A stretch of DNA of 37,175 nt, taken from positions 1-37,175 of the forward strand of contig NZ_JAUNKC010000032.1 of assembly GCF_030532965.1 (NCBI RefSeq). The letters run 5' to 3'. The notes under the pieces were generated by a model that made no database searches, was not told the origin of the DNA, and worked only from the letters and a program-made list of their open reading frames with translations. This stretch comes from Corynebacterium sp. (lineage in GTDB: Bacteria > Actinomycetota > Actinomycetes > Mycobacteriales > Mycobacteriaceae). Positions 34,877 to 37,175 of the stretch are shown one piece after another. Each line of letters starts with the position of its first letter. Positions within the stretch are counted from its first letter, which is position 1. Made by a program: the position numbers and the translations under genes.

Positions 34877-35533
34877 TTATTTGCTCAGATTCAAGAAAAA
34901 TCCGATGTCGACTGCGGAATCCGGCCCCACCGCACCCAATTGCGGTGTCGCTATGCCGAAGTCCAACCATTGCACCGGTACCGTGCCCGACACCACTAAA
35001 CCACTTCCGCCGTGAACGACATTCGCCTTGGCGGTCACCGGCTGGGTATGCTCCGCGATGGTAAGTTCGCCGGGAACGTCGATGGAACCAGCCCCCTGGG
35101 AAACGTCGACAGGCATAGTCGCGACGAACGTTGCGGTGGGATAGAGCTGGGTATCGATAGCTTTGTGTCGGAAATAGTCGTCACGGTGGCCTGCGCCGGT
35201 GGTTATGCTCGCCAGGTCCACCTCGATCGCGGCATTAGCCATGATGTCTTCGGCTACCGTTACCGTTCCGATTACCTGTTGCGTCCGTCTAAAAATATCG
35301 CCGGTGGGGTTTTCGGGTATGTCCCGGACTCGATAACCAGCGAAGGAACCGGTGCTGACCACCCATTCGCCATTGACGTCGCTGGGGGACGATTGCGAGG
35401 TAGCGCTGGCGCTGGTGCTGGTTGATAGCGGCAGTGGCGGTGTCATGCGGTCCGCGTAGATCTTTGGCCCAATAATGGCTGCGCCTATGGCTATCCCAGT
35501 GATAGCTACGAGCCCAATCCGCCGCCTATACAT
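34877..35533 (-). CDS. YceI-family lipocalin-like protein, membrane-anchored
   Basis: This 218-residue protein has an N-terminal membrane helix (about 7-26) without a lipobox, a Ser/Thr-rich linker (about 35-52), then a YceI domain (about 55-218). Typical parts are GEWVVSTGSFAGYRVRD, the GHRDDYFRHKAIDTQLYPTATF block and GELTIAEHTQPVTAKA. YceI proteins are beta-barrels that bind isoprenoids or similar lipids. AAGGAAAG lies about 6 nt before the ATG. It follows the second sirtuin gene by 42 nt on the same strand. Confidence 0.9.
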   Translation of the reverse strand: MYRRRIGLVAITGIAIGAAIIGPKIYADRMTPPLPLSTSTSASATSQSSPSDVNGEWVVSTGSFAGYRVRDIPENPTGDIFRRTQQVIGTVTVAEDIMANAAIEVDLASITTGAGHRDDYFRHKAIDTQLYPTATFVATMPVDVSQGAGSIDVPGELTIAEHTQPVTAKANVVHGGSGLVVSGTVPVQWLDFGIATPQLGAVGPDSAVDIGFFLNLSK

Positions 35534-35575
35534 CTATGACTTTCCTTAACGTGTAAATTTTTGCTTGTCGACGTC

Positions 35576-36547
35576 CTACGGTTGCCGTTGCAGCAACGTT
35601 TCCGAAATCGCTGCGCACGCAGGCCTTAATAGGCTACGCCAAACAATATCCATTCGGTTATCGGCCCTGCTTGGGCCAGCGTTAACAATACTGACGGGTT
35701 TTCGAAGTTTTTTAGCATCGATCACCACTCGCATGCCGCTCATCACCGCCAATGAGGAACCCAAAACGAGCACCGAGGTGGCGTCGACAAGCAAATCCCG
35801 AAGTCGGTCTTTTCGTTCCTTCGGCACCGACTCCCCGAAGTAGACCACGTCTGGCTTCATTACTATCGAACCGCACCTGGCGCACGGGGCGCAGCGGAAC
35901 CGGGCAATATCCGTCGCCGCCAACGCGACGTCACCGTCGGGGTTGATATCGGCGGGGTCGATGGCGACCGATTCCAGGAAACCAGCATTCATCGCCGCCA
36001 TCCGGGCATCGAATGCGTTGCGATCCTCCCGCAATCCGCAATCAAGACACACCACGGTGGCTAAATCCCCATGCAGCGCAAGAACATTTTTACTCCCCGC
36101 CAATTGATGCAAGCCGTCGACGTTTTGGGTGACAACCCCCGTGACCAGTCCCGCACGCTCCCATTCCGCAACATAGCCGTGCACGGCATTAGGTTGCGCA
36201 CGATCTATATGGCGCCACCCCACGAACGATCGCGCCCAGTACCGCCGCAACGCCTGCGGATCGAAACGGAATTCCTGATACGTCATCGGCCGGTGCCGCT
36301 TCAAGGAACCGTGGGCACCCCGGTAGTCCGGAATTCCTGAGTCCGTGGACACCCCCGCGCCGGTGACAACCAACACCCCGCCCAAACGCAATTGCTTGAC
36401 GACGGCCGCCAACGCCTCCTCCGGCGGGGTCGGGGTAACAGTTTCGGTAACCACTCGACCGATCGATCGCAACGCGGACTCGTGGGCGAGTTTGTGGATG
36501 GGGTCGATAAACTGATTGGTTAGTGGGGGTTCCGGGAATTGCGTCAC
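35576..36547 (-). CDS. Class II (SIRT4-like) NAD-dependent sirtuin
   Basis: This 323-residue Sir2 enzyme has GAGVSTDSGIPDYR at 63-76, TQNVDGLHQLAG, catalytic His159 in LHGDL, and zinc cysteines C167, C170, C222 and C225. The segment SGIPDYRG and lack of the Y-x-x-R pair place it nearer to class II (SIRT4-like) than to the sirtuin at 9596. About 50 residues precede the core, and an extra insertion of 30-40 residues lies between the Cys pairs. The start is GTG at 36547, with a weak ribosome binding site, 9 nt after the small membrane protein gene. It is cytosolic. Acyl preference is unknown. Confidence 0.9.
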   Translation of the reverse strand: MTQFPEPPLTNQFIDPIHKLAHESALRSIGRVVTETVTPTPPEEALAAVVKQLRLGGVLVVTGAGVSTDSGIPDYRGAHGSLKRHRPMTYQEFRFDPQALRRYWARSFVGWRHIDRAQPNAVHGYVAEWERAGLVTGVVTQNVDGLHQLAGSKNVLALHGDLATVVCLDCGLREDRNAFDARMAAMNAGFLESVAIDPADINPDGDVALAATDIARFRCAPCARCGSIVMKPDVVYFGESVPKERKDRLRDLLVDATSVLVLGSSLAVMSGMRVVIDAKKLRKPVSIVNAGPSRADNRMDIVWRSLLRPACAAISETLLQRQP

Positions 36548-36556
36548 AATTAAATC

Positions 36557-36823
36557 TTATTGGCTAAAGCCCACAATAAAGTACAGCCACCCGAAGAAGA
36601 CTGGCGATAAGCCTGCCACCATGCCAAACCACATGGCGTTAATGCTGCGGCCCCAGTAGCCCAAAGCAGCCGCGACCACCCCAAGCGGAAACGTAATCGC
36701 AACAAACCCCGCAATCGTGCCGGGCATCAGGTCGGTGAATAGAAACGGAACCAGAAACGCGAAAATGGAAACCGCAAGGGAGGCGAACAGGAAAAATTGA
36801 GCTGGTCTGGTTCGCCCCGCCAT
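36557..36823 (-). CDS. Small membrane protein of unknown function
   Basis: This 88-residue protein has three hydrophobic segments: roughly residues 11-28, 34-55 and 62-84. It starts MAGRTRPAQF. No domain is recognised, although four-helix-like small actinobacterial proteins of this kind are common. ATG 36823 is chosen over the ATG at 36841 because GGAGG lies 8 nt upstream. It lies directly before the second sirtuin gene and probably shares its transcript. Confidence 0.8.
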   Translation of the reverse strand: MAGRTRPAQFFLFASLAVSIFAFLVPFLFTDLMPGTIAGFVAITFPLGVVAAALGYWGRSINAMWFGMVAGLSPVFFGWLYFIVGFSQ

Positions 36824-36841
36824 CGTAGCCACCTCCCACAC

Positions 36842-37123
36842 AACGATGAGACCTTTGGCACCAGCCTACTAAAACACCCCAAGGTGCATTGGGCGCAATG
36901 CCTTAAACATGCTGAGCGTGTTTGTAGTATCCGGTTGGGATGCATGGTCTTTAGACCAAAAGATAAAAGAACCATTTGTCAATGTTTAGGGAGATAAAAC
37001 CCTGCACCATAACCAACAACAGCAGCAAGACCTCCGCTTAAGCTCCTGATCGAACTAACCGACATTCATAGGATCGACTCCCTTTTCCCGATCGCTAACA
37101 ACGCCCAATACTTGGAAACATAT
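36842..37123. other. Non-coding right flank
   Basis: About 280 bp without a credible gene lie between the small membrane protein and the terminal repeat. Nothing beyond the imperfect palindrome at 36905-36923 and a short GGTCTTTAGACC palindrome (36949-36960) stands out. Confidence 0.5.
36905..36923. promoter_or_regulatory. Imperfect palindrome upstream of small membrane protein gene
   Basis: AAACATGCTGAGCGTGTTT has 8 of 9 complementary arm positions around a central G. It is about 80-100 bp upstream of the gene starting at 36823, a position expected for an operator. No regulator is known for it. Confidence 0.35.
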
Positions 37124-37175
37124 TGAGGTTTTCTCACCAGGAAAATGCGTATGAAATGTTGACCTGTGGTTTTGG
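37124..37175. repeat. Right copy of 52-bp terminal inverted repeat
   Basis: This is the mirror partner of bases 1-52 with six mismatches. Read outward it begins TGAGGTTTTCTCACC and ends at the window edge with GACCTGTGGTTTTGG. It is probably the end of an insertion element whose body lies outside the window. Confidence 0.75.

Overview
The window reads as a chromosomal segment of a Corynebacterium in or near the C. diphtheriae/C. ulcerans group; this is inference, because no rRNA or other marker gene is present. The indicators are a SpaABC-type sortase-assembled pilus operon in the gene order known from C. diphtheriae cluster I, a DtxR-like iron box in front of a siderophore transporter, several promoters with a -10 box 7-8 nt from the start codon (leaderless style, common in corynebacteria), and moderate GC with many GTG/TTG starts. 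The two ends carry a 52-bp imperfect inverted repeat (46/52 identical), so the piece is probably bounded by two copies of one mobile element.

Layout. 0.1-1.9 kb (minus): UPF0145 protein, S4 RNA-binding protein, double-VOC protein and an alkyltransferase-like (ATL) repair protein in one tight operon. 2.0-4.2 kb (minus): LysE-type exporter, short-chain dehydrogenase and a zinc-ligand-free 3-methyladenine glycosylase I. 4.3-6.7 kb (plus): HrpB helicase. 6.7-7.8 kb: AT-rich accessory island with a truncated Gly-rich bacteriocin-like peptide and a membrane protein that could be its immunity factor. 7.9-10.4 kb: OhrR-like MarR regulator lacking the redox Cys, a GNAT-LOG fusion protein, and a divergent sirtuin with the Y-x-x-R deacylase motif. 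10.7-16.4 kb: ROK regulator, gamma-class carbonic anhydrase-like protein, nitroreductase, Mpg/AAG glycosylase, lipase and a DAACS transporter. 16.4-19.2 kb (minus): META-domain protein and thiC with a TPP riboswitch. 19.2-25.7 kb (minus): pilus operon (major pilin, class C sortase, minor pilin, vWA tip protein). 25.7-26.8 kb: long non-coding gap. 26.8-29.7 kb (minus): AMP nucleosidase and a lipoprotein. 29.8-34.8 kb (minus): iron-siderophore ABC transporter with a siderophore-interacting flavoprotein. 34.9-36.8 kb (minus): YceI protein, second sirtuin and a small membrane protein.

Themes. Three DNA-alkylation repair proteins (ATL, Tag, Mpg) lie within the first 14 kb but in separate transcription units. 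A 16-bp palindrome TAGAC-N6-GTCTA overlaps the promoter of the ROK regulator and occurs twice (one copy with a single mismatch) upstream of the dicarboxylate-type transporter, once over its -10 box. This is the most specific unexplained regulatory signal in the window and suggests a small ROK regulon. A lysine acyltransferase-type domain (in the GNAT-LOG fusion) and a sirtuin share a 40-bp divergent promoter, which could form a write/erase pair.
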